A DNA stretch of 64,000 nt from Solibacillus sp. FSL W7-1464. GTDB taxonomy: Bacteria > Bacillota > Bacilli > Bacillales_A > Planococcaceae. Below the pieces are notes generated by a model that saw only the letters and a program-made list of their open reading frames with translations, made no database searches and was not told the origin of the DNA. The position numbers and the translations under genes are program-made. The stretch is taken from positions 721,001-785,000 of the forward strand of contig NZ_JBBORC010000001.1 of NCBI RefSeq assembly GCF_038004425.1, in the 5' to 3' direction. Shown here piece after piece: positions 63,297-64,000 of the stretch. Every line of letters starts with the position of its first letter. Position 1 is the first letter of the stretch.

Positions 63297-64000
63297 TTAC
63301 AGTTTTAATCGGTCCTGCAGAAATTTCCCGATGCCGTCTTCATTGTTCGATAGTGTAATTTCATTGGCAATTGATTTCAAATCGTCTATACCGTTACTCA
63401 TCGCAACGCCAACGCCTGCGTATTCAATCATTTCCAAGTCATTGTCCTCATCGCCAAATGCAATGATACGGTCGCGCGGAATGCCCATTTCCTTTGCAAT
63501 ATAGTCGATGCCTACAGCTTTACTTAACCCTTTATGGACAATTTCGATAATCGGGAAAGGTGCTCCCCAACGTCGATGCTCGATCAGCTCAGCATGAACA
63601 TCCTGTAAATGTTTGCGGATAATCGGTGTATTGACATCATCTGCTTGAATAAGCAAACTTGTCGGGTCTTCTTTTAATGTATTTTTCAGATCGCCTGTTA
63701 AAATATTGGGGTTGCCCATATGCAGCAACTGAAGCACGCCTTCATCTTCACGATGGAGATATACATCATCCATTACTTCGGCGATTAAGTTGTCGTATTC
63801 ATATTTATGAACAGATTCTACAACATCATGGACTACACTTAAATCGACTGTTGTATGAATCGTTTTCCACATCGGATTTTTAGGATGGTGGATGAGGGCT
63901 CCGTTGAAATTGACAATCGGAGTTGTTAAACTCAGCTCCTGATAATAAAGCTGACTCGCACGGTACGGACGTCCTGTCGCAATCATCACCTGATGACCGG
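63297..64000 (-). CDS. Cof-type HAD-IIB phosphatase, C-terminal part
   Basis: Partial gene entering from the right edge; 234 residues visible. HQVMIATGRP near the edge is HAD motif II context, LSKAVGIDYIAKEMGI supplies the conserved Lys, and IAFGDEDNDLEMIEYAGVGV is motif IV. The cap domain lies between. The N-terminal DxD motif is outside the window. Such enzymes dephosphorylate sugar phosphates or FMN; the substrate is unknown. Confidence 0.9.
   Translation of the reverse strand, partial: GHQVMIATGRPYRASQLYYQELSLTTPIVNFNGALIHHPKNPMWKTIHTTVDLSVVHDVVESVHKYEYDNLIAEVMDDVYLHREDEGVLQLLHMGNPNILTGDLKNTLKEDPTSLLIQADDVNTPIIRKHLQDVHAELIEHRRWGAPFPIIEIVHKGLSKAVGIDYIAKEMGIPRDRIIAFGDEDNDLEMIEYAGVGVAMSNGIDDLKSIANEITLSNNEDGIGKFLQDRLKL

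Overview
The window is a chromosomal segment of an endospore-former-type Firmicute in Bacillales. Low-to-medium GC, strong GGAGG ribosome binding sites, SigD-type flagellar promoters and the gene order degS-degU-degV-comFA-comFC-yvyF-flgM-flgN-flgK-flgL-yviE-fliW-csrA-hag-flaG-fliD-hpf-secA-prfB-uvrB-uvrA-ftsE-ftsX-ctpB-minJ all match the Bacillus subtilis arrangement. Protein details (for example fliT before fliS, and two ComK-like proteins) suggest a Planococcaceae/Caryophanaceae relative such as Solibacillus or Lysinibacillus. The genus is an inference from the sequence alone.

Layout. 1-6.9 kb: end of a YigZ-family gene, the DegS/DegU two-component system, a small lipoprotein, a DegV protein and the late competence genes comFA/comFC. 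6.5-13.9 kb: flagellar hook-filament genes with FlgM, FliW and CsrA, then the flagellin gene hag. 13.9-19.0 kb: an accessory island between hag and the rest of the filament operon. It holds two LAGLIDADG endonuclease genes, decayed IS66 and lactonase-like fragments, a 331-bp tandem duplication, a repeated TGCACCGGGTGCA palindrome and a stand-alone reverse transcriptase resembling antiviral Drt2, with a structured leader. 19.1-22.3 kb: flaG, fliD, fliT, fliS. 22.3-32.4 kb: a ComK-like gene, a PilZ protein, hibernation factor HPF, a group I intron/TnpB chimera (IStron) directly upstream of secA, prfB with its +1 frameshift, a second ComK-like gene and an IDEAL-domain protein. 32.4-48.7 kb: uvrBA, yvlB, ftsEX and a murein hydrolase, a PAS/GGDEF cyclase, a TlpA-like thioredoxin, ctpB, minJ and a TVP38 protein. 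48.8-58.7 kb: addB and addA, the latter split by a 2.5-kb group II intron. 58.7-64 kb: a DUF418 protein, an FAH-family hydrolase, YisL, a degenerate GH13 protein and a HAD phosphatase.

The striking theme is RNA-based mobile elements inside or beside core genes. hag carries two related group I introns, addA a group II intron, and the secA leader an IStron. In each gene the exons rejoin in frame to the family consensus. The second hag intron begins with an in-frame, recoded copy of the missing flagellin C-terminus, so a complete flagellin can be made without removing that intron.

Other points of note are a nine-unit TTCTAATAA array with 19-21-bp period upstream of uvrB, LexA-like boxes upstream of uvrB, addB and both LAGLIDADG genes, and the Drt2-like reverse transcriptase with a roughly 330-nt leader that could be its template RNA.
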